Assembly (NCBI GenBank): GCA_037200975.1
Contig: JBBCGI010000001.1
Location: forward strand, 2,790,001 to 2,854,000
Origin: Pseudomonadota bacterium
GTDB lineage: Bacteria > Pseudomonadota > Gammaproteobacteria > Steroidobacterales > Steroidobacteraceae
DNA length: 64,000 bases
Reading direction: 5' to 3'
Shown here: positions 16,191-24,654 of the stretch, piece after piece
Position numbering within the stretch: position 1 is the stretch's first letter
Layout: each line of letters opens with the position of its first letter
Notes under the pieces: model-generated
What the model was told of the DNA's origin: nothing
What the model saw: the letters and a program-made list of their open reading frames with translations, nothing else
The model's database searches: none
Made by a program: the position numbers and the translations under genes

Positions 16191-16276
16191 GGTGCCGGGG
16201 TGCAATTCTCGTAATTAGGCGATCGTTCATGGTTTCTCCGGCGCCGGCGCAATTACGAGAATTGCACCCCGGCACC
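16191..16276. repeat. Inverted repeat, GGTGCCGGG family, type A (copy 1)
   Basis: Perfect 26-bp arms (16191-16216 and 16251-16276) flank a 34-nt spacer. The arm begins GGTGCCGGGGTGCAATTCTC and ends GTAATT. It fills the gap between the ATP-grasp stop (TAG at 16278-16280) and the alpha-E start, inside what would otherwise be one operon. The same arm recurs at 54377-54498. Confidence 0.95.
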
Positions 16277-16277
16277 A

Positions 16278-17729
16278 CTAACTATCCGTATCCACGATCC
16301 AGGTGTCTTTGCTGCCGCCGCCCTGGGATGAATTGACCACCAGCGAGCCCTTGCGCAGCGCCACGCGTGTGAGGCCGCCGGTCGTCACGGATGTTTGCGG
16401 CCCGCTCAGGATGAATGGCCGCAGATCGACGTGACGCGGCTCGAGTTTGTCGTTCACCAGGGTCGGCACGGTAGATAGCGTGACGATCGGCTGCGCGATG
16501 AAGCTGCGCGGATCGGCACGAAGGGAGTCCGCGAACTTGGCGCGCTCGGCCTTGGTCGACATCGGGCCCATCAACATTCCGTAGCCGCCGGAGCCATCCA
16601 CGGGCTTGACCACCAGCGACTCGAGATTGCCGAGCACGTGTTCGAGCTGCTTCGCGTCGCCGCAACGCCACGAGGGCACGTTCGGCAGGATTGCATCCTG
16701 GTCCAGGTAGTACTTGATCATGTCGGGCACGTAGGTATAGACGAGCTTGTCGTCCGCCACGCCCGCGCCCGGCGCATTCGCCAGCGCCACGTTGCCCTTG
16801 GCCCAGGCGCGCATCAAGCCCGGCACGCCGAGCGAGGAATCCTTGCGGAAGACTTCCTGGTCGAGGAAATCGTCGTCGATGCGGCGGTAGATGACGTCGA
16901 CGCGCGTCCAGCCGCGCACCGTCTGCATGTACACCACGTCGTCGCTATCTACCGCGAGATCGCGGCCTTCGACCAGCTCGCAGCCCATCTGGCGCGCGAG
17001 ATAGGCGTGTTCGAAGTACGCCGAGTTGTAGATGCCAGGAGTCAGCACCACGACCTCGGGCCGCGTCTCCTTGCGCGGGCTCAGCGCCGCCAGCATGTCG
17101 TAGAGCTGCGAGGGGTAGTCGTCGACGGGCAGGATGGCCGCGCTCTCGAACAACTCGGGAAACACGCGCTTCACGACCTGCCGGTTCTCGAGCATGTAGG
17201 ACACACCCGACGGAACGCGCAGGTTGTCCTCCAGCACGTACACCGTGCCGTCCTTGTCGCGGATCAGATCCGAGCCGCATATATGCGCCCAGGTGCCGAG
17301 CGGTGGTTTTATCCCCTTGACGTTGGCGCGGAAGTTCTTCGAGGTCGCGATGATCGAGGCGGGCATGAGCCCGTCCTTGATGAATCTCTGCTGGTGGTAG
17401 ACGTCGTCGATGAACAGGTTCAAGGCGGCGGCGCGCTGGATCAGCCCGGCCTCGATCTTCTGCCATTCCTTGCGCGAGATCGTGCGCGGGATGATGTCGA
17501 GCGGCCAGGAGCGGTCTATCGAGCCGTCCTGCTCGTGGTAGACGGTGAAAGTGATGCCCATCGCCTTGATCGCGATTTCGGCCGCCTGCTGGCGGACCGC
17601 GATCTCGCCGCCATCCATATCCGTCAAATAACGCATGAGCGCGCGACCCGCCGCACGGGCGCCACCGCCGGGCCCAACGAGTTCGTCGTGGAATCCGGGA
17701 GAGGGGTAAGAGGTCCAGTCGGTCTTCAT
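16278..17729 (-). CDS. Circularly permuted type 2 ATP-grasp protein (predicted amidoligase), intact active site
   Basis: 483 aa, cytosolic. Family landmarks are HICGSDLIRDKDG, Glu167-Asp168-Asn169 in VLEDNLRVPSGVSYMLENR, TPGIYNSAYFEHAYLARQ (about 230-247) and Lys375 with the glycine-rich loop KPVDGSGGYGM (375-385). The ATP and metal residues are thus present. ATP-grasp enzymes of this type are predicted to join a carboxylate to an amine, but no substrate is known. A promoter with a palindromic -35 region lies upstream (17752-17781). The gene is divergent from the transglutaminase-DUF2126 operon. Confidence 0.9.
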   Translation of the reverse strand: MKTDWTSYPSPGFHDELVGPGGGARAAGRALMRYLTDMDGGEIAVRQQAAEIAIKAMGITFTVYHEQDGSIDRSWPLDIIPRTISRKEWQKIEAGLIQRAAALNLFIDDVYHQQRFIKDGLMPASIIATSKNFRANVKGIKPPLGTWAHICGSDLIRDKDGTVYVLEDNLRVPSGVSYMLENRQVVKRVFPELFESAAILPVDDYPSQLYDMLAALSPRKETRPEVVVLTPGIYNSAYFEHAYLARQMGCELVEGRDLAVDSDDVVYMQTVRGWTRVDVIYRRIDDDFLDQEVFRKDSSLGVPGLMRAWAKGNVALANAPGAGVADDKLVYTYVPDMIKYYLDQDAILPNVPSWRCGDAKQLEHVLGNLESLVVKPVDGSGGYGMLMGPMSTKAERAKFADSLRADPRSFIAQPIVTLSTVPTLVNDKLEPRHVDLRPFILSGPQTSVTTGGLTRVALRKGSLVVNSSQGGGSKDTWIVDTDS

Positions 17730-17751
17730 GTTTTACGCATCGCGCAGCCCA

Positions 17752-17781
17752 AAAATACCAGAGCCAAATGAACGCGTTCAA
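17752..17781 (-). promoter_or_regulatory. Predicted promoter of the ATP-grasp gene with palindromic operator
   Basis: Read on the minus strand, TTGAAC and TATTTT are separated by 18 bp, which places the start of transcription about 15 bases before the ATG at 17729. The perfect palindrome GAACGCGTTC (17770-17779) overlaps the -35 box and could be a repressor site. No Shine-Dalgarno sequence is evident before the ATG. Confidence 0.45.
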
Positions 17782-17862
17782 ATAAGTGCAGAACGACCCG
17801 CTTCACGCATCGCCGTGGTGCCGGGCGTGCGATATTGGCGCAATTTGGTGCGGACCTGACTA

Positions 17863-17882
17863 ACAGGGGTCCTGTGTAGAAT
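17863..17882 (+). promoter_or_regulatory. Predicted -10 region and palindrome before the transglutaminase operon
   Basis: An extended -10-like element, TGTGTAGAAT, ends at 17882, seven bases before the GTG start at 17889. The mRNA would be leaderless or nearly so, and no ribosome-binding site is visible. ACAGGGGTCCTGT (17863-17875) is an inverted repeat directly upstream. The -35 region is poor, so activation by a regulator is possible. Confidence 0.35.
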
Positions 17883-17888
17883 GCCCGC

Positions 17889-20800
17889 GTGTCCATTCAT
17901 GTCGCACTCAATCACGTCACGCACTATCGGTACGACCGGCTTGTTTCGCTCGGCCCCCAGATAGTCCGCCTGCGCCCGGCGCCCCACTGCCGCACGCGCA
18001 TCCTCTCGTATTCGCTCAAGGTCACGCCGGCCAAACACTTCATCAACTGGCAGCAGGACCCGGAGGCTAACTACCTCGGGCGGTTCGTGTTCGCCGAGAA
18101 GACCGACGAGTTCCGCATCGAGGTCGACCTGGTCGCCGAGATGGCGGTGCTCAATCCGTTCGACTTCTTCCTCGAGCCGTACGCCGAGACCTATCCGTTC
18201 GCCTACCAGGGTGTCGACAAACGCGACCTCGCGCCGTATCTGGTGATGTTCCGCGGCGAGCCGCTGTTCAAGGAATACCTGCGCACCATCCCGCGCGAAC
18301 GCAAACGCACCATCGACTGGCTGGTCGAGCTCAACGCGAAGCTCGCGCGCGACATCAAATACCTCATTCGCATGGAGCCCGGCGTGCAGACGCCGGAGCT
18401 CACGCTGACCAAACTATCCGGCTCGTGCCGCGATTCATCCTGGCTGCTGGTGCAACTGCTGCGGCACATGGGCCTCGCGGCGCGGTTCGTCTCCGGTTAC
18501 CTGATCCAGCTGACCGCCGACATGAAATCCCTGGACGGCCCCTCCGGGCCGGAGAAGGATTTCACCGACCTGCACGCCTGGTGCGAGGTCTATCTACCGG
18601 GCGCGGGCTGGGTCGGTCTCGACCCCACCTCCGGCCTGCTGGCCGGCGAAGGACACATCCCGCTGGCCTGCACGCCGGAGCCCACGGGCGCGGCGCCCGT
18701 CACCGGCGCGGTGGACAAGGCCGAGGTCAAGTTCGAGCACCACATGAAGGTGGAGCGCGTGTGGGAAGCGCCGCGCGTCACCAAGCCGTACACCGAAGCG
18801 CAGTGGACCGAGATCGAGAAGCTGGGCCACCAGATCGACGCGCAATTGCTGAGCGGCGACGTGCGCCTGACGATGGGCGGCGAACCGACGTTCGTGTCGG
18901 TAGACGATCCGGACGGCGCGGAGTGGAACACCGCTGCGTTGGGACCCAAGAAGCGCCAGCTTGCGGTCGGGCTCTACAACCGGCTCAAGGAAAAATACGC
19001 GCCGCTCGGCCTGTCGCATTTCGGCCAGGGCAAGTGGTACCCGGGTGAGCAATTGCCGCGCTGGTCGCTGAACTGCTTCTGGCGCCGCGACGGCCAGCCG
19101 TTGTGGCAGAACGCCGCGTTACTGGACGACGAACGCCCGGGCCGCGGCGCCACCGCCGAAGTGTCCGGTGCGTTTCTCGCCGGCGTCGCCGAACGTCTCG
19201 GCATGCCGGCGGAGAATGTGTTCGAGGCTTTCGAGGACGCGTTCTATTACATGTGGCGCGAGCGCCGCCTGCCGGTCAACGTCGATCCATTCAATTCGAA
19301 ACTCGAAGACCGGATCGAGCGCGAACGGCTCGCCAAAGTCTTTGAACAGGGACTCGACAGTGTCGTCGGTCACATCCTGCCGGTCGCTCGCGATACTTCC
19401 GGCAAGCGCTGGCGGACCGGCTCCTGGTTTCTGCGCCGCGAACGTTGCTACTTGATCCCGGGCGATTCACCGGTGGGTTATCGCCTGCCGCTCGATTCGC
19501 AGCCCTGGGTCAAGAAGAGCGACTACCCGTACATGTCGGAGCCGGACCCGATGGCGCCGCCCGTCACGTTGCCGCCACACGCCGACATCCGCCGGCAGTT
19601 GCGCGAAGGCGAAGTGCGTCCCGAGCCTGCGCCGGGCCGCGCGGCGCGCGCACGCGATGCAGTAGTCAGCCCGGCCGCCGCGCCCGGCTTCCTGCAATCC
19701 GCCACCGAGATCACGCGCACCGCCATGTGCGCCGAGCCGCGCAACGGCACTCTTTATATCTTCATGCCGCCGGCCGATCGCCTCGAGGATTACCTCGAGC
19801 TGGTGGCCGCGGTCGAGGCCACCGCGGCGGCGATGAACGTGCCGGTGGTGCTCGAGGGGTACGAGCCGCCGAAGGATCCGCGCCTGAATCGCTTCAGCGT
19901 CACTCCGGATCCGGGCGTCATCGAAGTGAACATCCATCCTTCGGGCAGCTGGAACGAGCTGGTCGATCGCACCACGCACCTGTACGCCGAGGCGCGCCAG
20001 ACCCGGCTAACTACCGAGAAGTTCATGGTCGACGGGCGCCACACCGGCACCGGCGGCGGCAACCACTTCGTGCTCGGTGGCGCGACGCCGGCGGATTCGC
20101 CGTTCCTGCGCCGCCCCGATCTGTTGCGCAGCCTGCTGGCGTACTGGCACAACCATCCCGCGCTGTCCTATCTGTTCAGCGGATTGTTCGTCGGCCCCAC
20201 ATCGCAGGCGCCGCGCATCGACGAGGCACGCAACGATTCGTTGTACGAGCTCGAGCTCGCCTTCAAACAGCTGCCGCCGCTTGGGCAGACCGCGCCGCCG
20301 TGGCTGGTCGACCGGCTGTTCCGCAACCTGCTGATCGATTCCACCGGCAACACGCATCGCTCCGAGTTTTGCATCGACAAGATGTTCTCGCCCGATGGCA
20401 ACACGGGCCGGCTCGGGTTGCTCGAGATGCGCGCCTTCGAGATGCCGCCGCATGAGCGCATGAGCCTCACGCAGCAGCTCATGCTGCGTTCGCTGATCGC
20501 GCGGTTCTGGCGTGAACCGTACACACCTCCGCGCCTCGCGCGATGGGGCACCGAGCTGCACGACCGCTTCATGCTGCCGTACTTCATCGACAAGGACCTG
20601 GCCGACGTCATTGCCGAGCAGAAGGCCGCGGGTTTTCCGCTCAAGAGCGAATGGTTCGCGCCACATTTCGAGTTCCGTTTTCCCAAGTACGGCGATTTCT
20701 CGGTGTACGGCGCGGACATCGAATTGCGCCAGGCGCTCGAACCCTGGCACGTGATGGGCGAGGAAGGCGCCGCTGGCGGCGCCGTGCGTTACGTGGATTC

Positions 20801-21218
20801 CTCGGTCGAGCGGCTGCAGGTGAAGGTGACGGGACTCGCGCCCGACCGTTACACGATGACCTGCAACGGCCGGCAAATCCCGTTACGTCCGACGGGAAGT
20901 GTCGGCGAATTCGTCGCGGGCGTGCGTTATAAGGCGTGGGCGCCGCCATCCGCGCTGCATCCGCTAATCCCGGCGCAGTCGCCACTGACGTTCGATCTCG
21001 TCGATACGTGGATGAATCGTTCGATGGGCGGCTGCCAGTATCACGTCGCGCATCCCGGCGGCCGCAGCTACGACACTTTCCCGGTGAATGCCTTCGAGTC
21101 GGAAAGCCGGCGGCTGGCGCGATTTGTCAGAATGGGCCACACGCCGAACGGAGTCACAGCTCCGCCGGAATCGCCGAATGTCGAATTCCCGTTCACGCTG
21201 GACCTGCGTAAAGTCTGA
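17889..21218 (+). CDS. Large transglutaminase-like protein with DUF2126 C-terminal region
   Basis: 1109 aa. The N-terminal bacterial transglutaminase N-domain starts SIHVALNHVTHYRYDRLVSLG. It is followed by a transglutaminase core with Cys180 (SGSCRDSSW), His229 (DLHAWCEVY) and Asp245 (GLDPTSG), a complete papain-like triad. From about residue 310 on, DUF2126 follows (LTMGGEPTFVSVDDPDGAEW, DGRHTGTGGGNHFVLGG, QAPRIDEARND). DUF2126 itself has features of a glutamine-synthetase-like or ligase fold in published predictions; this is not visible here. It is first in a plus-strand operon, with the next start three bases after its stop. The GTG start is supported by homologous N-termini. Confidence 0.92.
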   Translation: MSIHVALNHVTHYRYDRLVSLGPQIVRLRPAPHCRTRILSYSLKVTPAKHFINWQQDPEANYLGRFVFAEKTDEFRIEVDLVAEMAVLNPFDFFLEPYAETYPFAYQGVDKRDLAPYLVMFRGEPLFKEYLRTIPRERKRTIDWLVELNAKLARDIKYLIRMEPGVQTPELTLTKLSGSCRDSSWLLVQLLRHMGLAARFVSGYLIQLTADMKSLDGPSGPEKDFTDLHAWCEVYLPGAGWVGLDPTSGLLAGEGHIPLACTPEPTGAAPVTGAVDKAEVKFEHHMKVERVWEAPRVTKPYTEAQWTEIEKLGHQIDAQLLSGDVRLTMGGEPTFVSVDDPDGAEWNTAALGPKKRQLAVGLYNRLKEKYAPLGLSHFGQGKWYPGEQLPRWSLNCFWRRDGQPLWQNAALLDDERPGRGATAEVSGAFLAGVAERLGMPAENVFEAFEDAFYYMWRERRLPVNVDPFNSKLEDRIERERLAKVFEQGLDSVVGHILPVARDTSGKRWRTGSWFLRRERCYLIPGDSPVGYRLPLDSQPWVKKSDYPYMSEPDPMAPPVTLPPHADIRRQLREGEVRPEPAPGRAARARDAVVSPAAAPGFLQSATEITRTAMCAEPRNGTLYIFMPPADRLEDYLELVAAVEATAAAMNVPVVLEGYEPPKDPRLNRFSVTPDPGVIEVNIHPSGSWNELVDRTTHLYAEARQTRLTTEKFMVDGRHTGTGGGNHFVLGGATPADSPFLRRPDLLRSLLAYWHNHPALSYLFSGLFVGPTSQAPRIDEARNDSLYELELAFKQLPPLGQTAPPWLVDRLFRNLLIDSTGNTHRSEFCIDKMFSPDGNTGRLGLLEMRAFEMPPHERMSLTQQLMLRSLIARFWREPYTPPRLARWGTELHDRFMLPYFIDKDLADVIAEQKAAGFPLKSEWFAPHFEFRFPKYGDFSVYGADIELRQALEPWHVMGEEGAAGGAVRYVDSSVERLQVKVTGLAPDRYTMTCNGRQIPLRPTGSVGEFVAGVRYKAWAPPSALHPLIPAQSPLTFDLVDTWMNRSMGGCQYHVAHPGGRSYDTFPVNAFESESRRLARFVRMGHTPNGVTAPPESPNVEFPFTLDLRKV

Positions 21219-21221
21219 TGC

Positions 21222-23663
21222 GTGAATTCTGCTGACATGCGCGCGGTTCTCGAGCCGGCCGACCTTCGTAGATACGACGAGCTGAGCGATTCGCAGGGCG
21301 CGATGCGTGCGCACTGGCGGCCGCTCATCGACCGCCTGCGCGCCGACGAATCGCCCGATGCGGTGCGCCGCTCGCTCGAATTGACGCGCCGGCTCATCGT
21401 CGAAAACGGTGTCACCTACAACGTCTACGCAGACCCGCAGGGTGCCGACCGGCCCTGGGCGCTCGATCCGCTGCCGTTCGTGCTGCCGGCCGCCGAGTGG
21501 CGGACGATCGAAACCGGCGTGGCACAGCGCGCGCGGCTGCTGAACGCGGTGCTCGGCGACCTGTACGGCCAGCAACGTCTGCTCGCCGAGGGGCACATAC
21601 CCGCGGAGCTGCCGTTCGGCCACCCTAACTACCTCTGGCCCTGCCACGACCTCAGGCCCGCCGACGGCACGTGGCTGCACGTGTACGCGGCGGATCTGGC
21701 CCGCGGCCCGGACGGCCGCTGGTGGCTGCTGGCCGACCGCACGCAGGCGCCTTCCGGCGCGGGTTACGCGCTCGAGAATCGCGAGATCCTCGAGCAGGTG
21801 CACCCGGAAGCGATTCCCGACATGTCGGTGCGGCGCGTGCGCGGATTCTTCGGTTCGCTGCGCGAACGCATGCTCGACGCGGCCGGCGACGAATCTCCGC
21901 TGGCCGTCATTCTCACGCCCGGCCCGTACAACGAAACGTATTTCGAACACGCGTACCTGGCGCGGCAACTCGGCATGCCGCTGGTCGAGGGTTCCGATCT
22001 CACGGTGCGCAGCGACACGGTGTTCCTCAAGACGCTGGGCGGTTTACGCCGCGTGCACTCGATCCTGCGCCGCCTCGATGATGACTTCTGCGATCCGCTC
22101 GAGCTGCGCGGCGATTCCGCGCTCGGCGTGCCGGGCTTGATCGGCGCATTGCGGGCGGGCCGCGTCATGGTGTCGAACGCGCTGGGGACCGGAGTGCTGG
22201 AGTCGGCCGCCTGGCTCGGGTTCCTGCCGCCGATCGCCGAACGCCTGATCGGCGAGAAACTCGTGTTGCCCGAGGTCGCGACCTGGTGGTTAGGCGAGCG
22301 GCCGGCGCTCGAATACGTCCTGGCGAACCTCGATCGCCTGGTCATCAAGCCCACCTACCCGAATCAGCGCTTCGAGCCCATGTTCGGCCGCGATTTCGCC
22401 GGCAAGGCGCGTGACCTGCTGATCGCGCGATTGCGCAACCGGCCCTATGCATACGTGGCGCAGGAGCACGTGCGCCTCTCGCAGGCGCCGGTATGGAAAT
22501 CCGCTGCGTCGCCCGAGCTGACCTCGCGCGCATTGACGATCCGCGTGTACGCGGTGGTGACTCCGGAGGGTGTCCGCGTGATGCCCGGCGGGCTCGCGCG
22601 CGTGGCCAACGAAGCGGCCGCGGACGTCGTGTCCACGCAGCGCGGTGGTGGCGCGAAAGACATCTGGGTGCTGGCCGACGATCCGCACGAGGAAACGATC
22701 AACACGGTCCAGTCCGGCAAATGGGCCAGCCTGCAGCGCCAGGACTACATTCCCTCGCGGCTGGTGGAGAACCTCTTCTGGCTGGGCCGTTACACGGTGC
22801 GCTGCGAAAACACCGCGCGCCTGCTGTTGCGCACGCTCGGCGCGCGCAGTGACGCGCGCGTCTGGGCGCATGCGCAGCAGATCTGCCGCGATCTTGGCGC
22901 CGTTGCGAAAGAAGGCGAAGTATTCGACGCGTTGCGCCAGCCGGATTCGCAGGGGTTGCACACCGATGTCAAACATCTGGCCTGGTGCGCCTCGCAGGTG
23001 CGCAATCGCCTGTCCGCGCGTTACTGGCGCGGCGTGGTCGGGTTGCAGCGCCAGATGCAGGAAGCCGTGGCGACGCGCGGCAGCAGCCGCGAGGTCTACG
23101 AGAAGCTGCTGTTGTCGCTCGCGGCACTCACGGGATTCTCCGAAGAAGACATGATGCACGACGAGGGCTGGCGCGTGATGCGCCTGGGCCGCCGGCTCGA
23201 GCGTACCCAGTTCGTGTCCGGCATCCTGGTGCGCCAGCTGGAAAGCGCGCATGCCACGCGGCCCGAGGCGGTGGAGTGGCTGCTCGACGTGTGCGACAGC
23301 ACACCTATCTACCGCGCGCGTTATCTCGGCACGCCGCGGCTGTCTACCATGCTCAACCTGTTGCTGTACGACGATGGGCACCCGATGGCGCTGGCGTTCC
23401 ATCGCCGCTCGATCGACCGCGACCTCGAAGACCTGGCGCGATCGCTGGGCGGCGAGCGCGAGCGCGGCGTGCCGGACGTGCCGCTGCTGCCGAGCGGATC
23501 GGCGGACCTGCTGGATGCGGCGGGCGAGGCCGGTGACGCGGCGCGCGCGGAGCTCGCCAACGACCTGGTCGGCCTTGCCAATGGCGCGGGTGAACTGTCG
23601 GACCGCCTGTCGCGGCGTTACTTCGCGTTGATCGATTCGGACGCGCACGCGCTGGCCACATGA
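21222..23663 (+). CDS. Fused circularly permuted ATP-grasp and alpha-E protein, ATP site degenerate
   Basis: 813 aa. Residues 1-500 align with the ATP-grasp at 16278-17729 (TPGPYNETYFEHAYLARQ, LRRLDDDFCDPLELR). Residues from about 510 form an alpha-E domain (SRLVENLFWLGRYTVRCENT). The active-site residues differ from the split copy: Glu-Asp-Asn is Ala171-Asp-Arg, and the glycine-rich loop after Lys376 is replaced by YPNQRFEPMFG. The ATP-grasp part may therefore be a scaffold or regulator, not a ligase. GTG at 21222 starts three bases after the preceding stop, and the stop overlaps the next ATG by four bases, so all three genes are coupled. Confidence 0.9.
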   Translation: MNSADMRAVLEPADLRRYDELSDSQGAMRAHWRPLIDRLRADESPDAVRRSLELTRRLIVENGVTYNVYADPQGADRPWALDPLPFVLPAAEWRTIETGVAQRARLLNAVLGDLYGQQRLLAEGHIPAELPFGHPNYLWPCHDLRPADGTWLHVYAADLARGPDGRWWLLADRTQAPSGAGYALENREILEQVHPEAIPDMSVRRVRGFFGSLRERMLDAAGDESPLAVILTPGPYNETYFEHAYLARQLGMPLVEGSDLTVRSDTVFLKTLGGLRRVHSILRRLDDDFCDPLELRGDSALGVPGLIGALRAGRVMVSNALGTGVLESAAWLGFLPPIAERLIGEKLVLPEVATWWLGERPALEYVLANLDRLVIKPTYPNQRFEPMFGRDFAGKARDLLIARLRNRPYAYVAQEHVRLSQAPVWKSAASPELTSRALTIRVYAVVTPEGVRVMPGGLARVANEAAADVVSTQRGGGAKDIWVLADDPHEETINTVQSGKWASLQRQDYIPSRLVENLFWLGRYTVRCENTARLLLRTLGARSDARVWAHAQQICRDLGAVAKEGEVFDALRQPDSQGLHTDVKHLAWCASQVRNRLSARYWRGVVGLQRQMQEAVATRGSSREVYEKLLLSLAALTGFSEEDMMHDEGWRVMRLGRRLERTQFVSGILVRQLESAHATRPEAVEWLLDVCDSTPIYRARYLGTPRLSTMLNLLLYDDGHPMALAFHRRSIDRDLEDLARSLGGERERGVPDVPLLPSGSADLLDAAGEAGDAARAELANDLVGLANGAGELSDRLSRRYFALIDSDAHALAT

Positions 23664-24562
23664 GCAGGAAATACCGCATCCGGCACGAGACCAGCTACAA
23701 GTACGCGGCCGACGTCGTGCACTCGCATCACCTGTTGCACCTCGTGCCGCGTCCCACGCCTTACCAGGAATGCCTCGAACACGAGATCGACATCGTTCCC
23801 GATGCACACCGGCGGGTGAACGAATTCGACGCGTTCGGCAATCCCATGATCCGCGTCGAACTCGCCACGCCACACCGCGAGCTCAACGTGGTGTCGCGCA
23901 TGGAGATCGAAGTGCATCACCGGCCGGTGGTGCCGGTGTCGACCACCGAGAGCTGGGAAAAAGTGCGCGATTCGTTCGCTTATCACGGTGCATGGCCGGC
24001 GCGCGATCAGCTGGATGCCGCGCGTTTCCGGCACGAGTCGCCGCACGTGCGGCTCAAGCAATCGTTCACGGACTATTCGGCGGAATGTTTTCCGACCGGA
24101 GAGCCGCTGCTGAGCTGCGCGGAGAAGCTCAGCACCAAGCTGCACCGGGACATCAAGTACGCGCCCGGCGAGACGACCGTCAGCACCGCGGTCACCGAGG
24201 TGCTCGAAAAGAAGTTAGGCGTGTGCCAGGACTTCGCGCACCTGATGATCTCCTGCATGCGCTCGCGCGGGCTGCCGGCGCGTTACGTGAGCGGTTACCT
24301 GCGCACCAACGCACCGGGTTCGAAGGATGGCGAGAAGCTGGTCGGTGATGCCGCCTCGCACGCGTGGGTGTCGGTGTGGAGCCCGCCGTACGGCTGGGTG
24401 GAATTCGATCCGACCAACGGCTGCTTCGCCGGGCTCGATCACATCGCTGTGGCGTGGGGCCGTGATTTCGGGGATGTGTCGCCGCTGCGCGGGGTGATCC
24501 TCGGCGGCGCCGATCATCAGCTCGCCGTCACGGTGCTGGTGGAGCCGTTGGCGCCTGGCTAA
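23660..24562 (+). CDS. Transglutaminase-like cysteine protease-fold protein
   Basis: 300 aa, no signal peptide. An N-terminal beta-strand domain (RKYRIRHETSYKYAADVVHS) precedes a transglutaminase core with Cys189 (GVCQDFAHLM), His234 (ASHAWVSVW) and Asp250 (VEFDPTNG). The triad is complete. Such proteins accompany ATP-grasp/alpha-E genes and may cleave or transfer the amide bonds made by the ligase; this is a prediction from gene association. It overlaps the fused gene by four bases and ends the operon. Its stop TAA lies in the left arm of the type B inverted repeat. Confidence 0.9.
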   Translation: MSRKYRIRHETSYKYAADVVHSHHLLHLVPRPTPYQECLEHEIDIVPDAHRRVNEFDAFGNPMIRVELATPHRELNVVSRMEIEVHHRPVVPVSTTESWEKVRDSFAYHGAWPARDQLDAARFRHESPHVRLKQSFTDYSAECFPTGEPLLSCAEKLSTKLHRDIKYAPGETTVSTAVTEVLEKKLGVCQDFAHLMISCMRSRGLPARYVSGYLRTNAPGSKDGEKLVGDAASHAWVSVWSPPYGWVEFDPTNGCFAGLDHIAVAWGRDFGDVSPLRGVILGGADHQLAVTVLVEPLAPG

Positions 24563-24654
24563 GTCGGTGCCGGGTCGGACTTAGCAGGATCGAAGGGGGC
24601 GGTGTAGTTTGAGATCCTCTCAATCCTGCTAAGTCCGACCCGGCACCGACTTAG
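24559..24654. repeat. Inverted repeat, GGTGCCGGG family, type B (copy 1)
   Basis: Perfect 32-bp arms (24559-24590 and 24623-24654) flank a 32-nt spacer. The arm begins CTAAGTCGGTGCCGGGTCGG and continues ACTTAGCAGGAT. Because the arm contains CTAA at its outer edge, it supplies the TAA stop of the transglutaminase gene (24560-24562) and, in the right arm, the TAA of the convergent acyltransferase gene (24651-24653). Confidence 0.95.
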
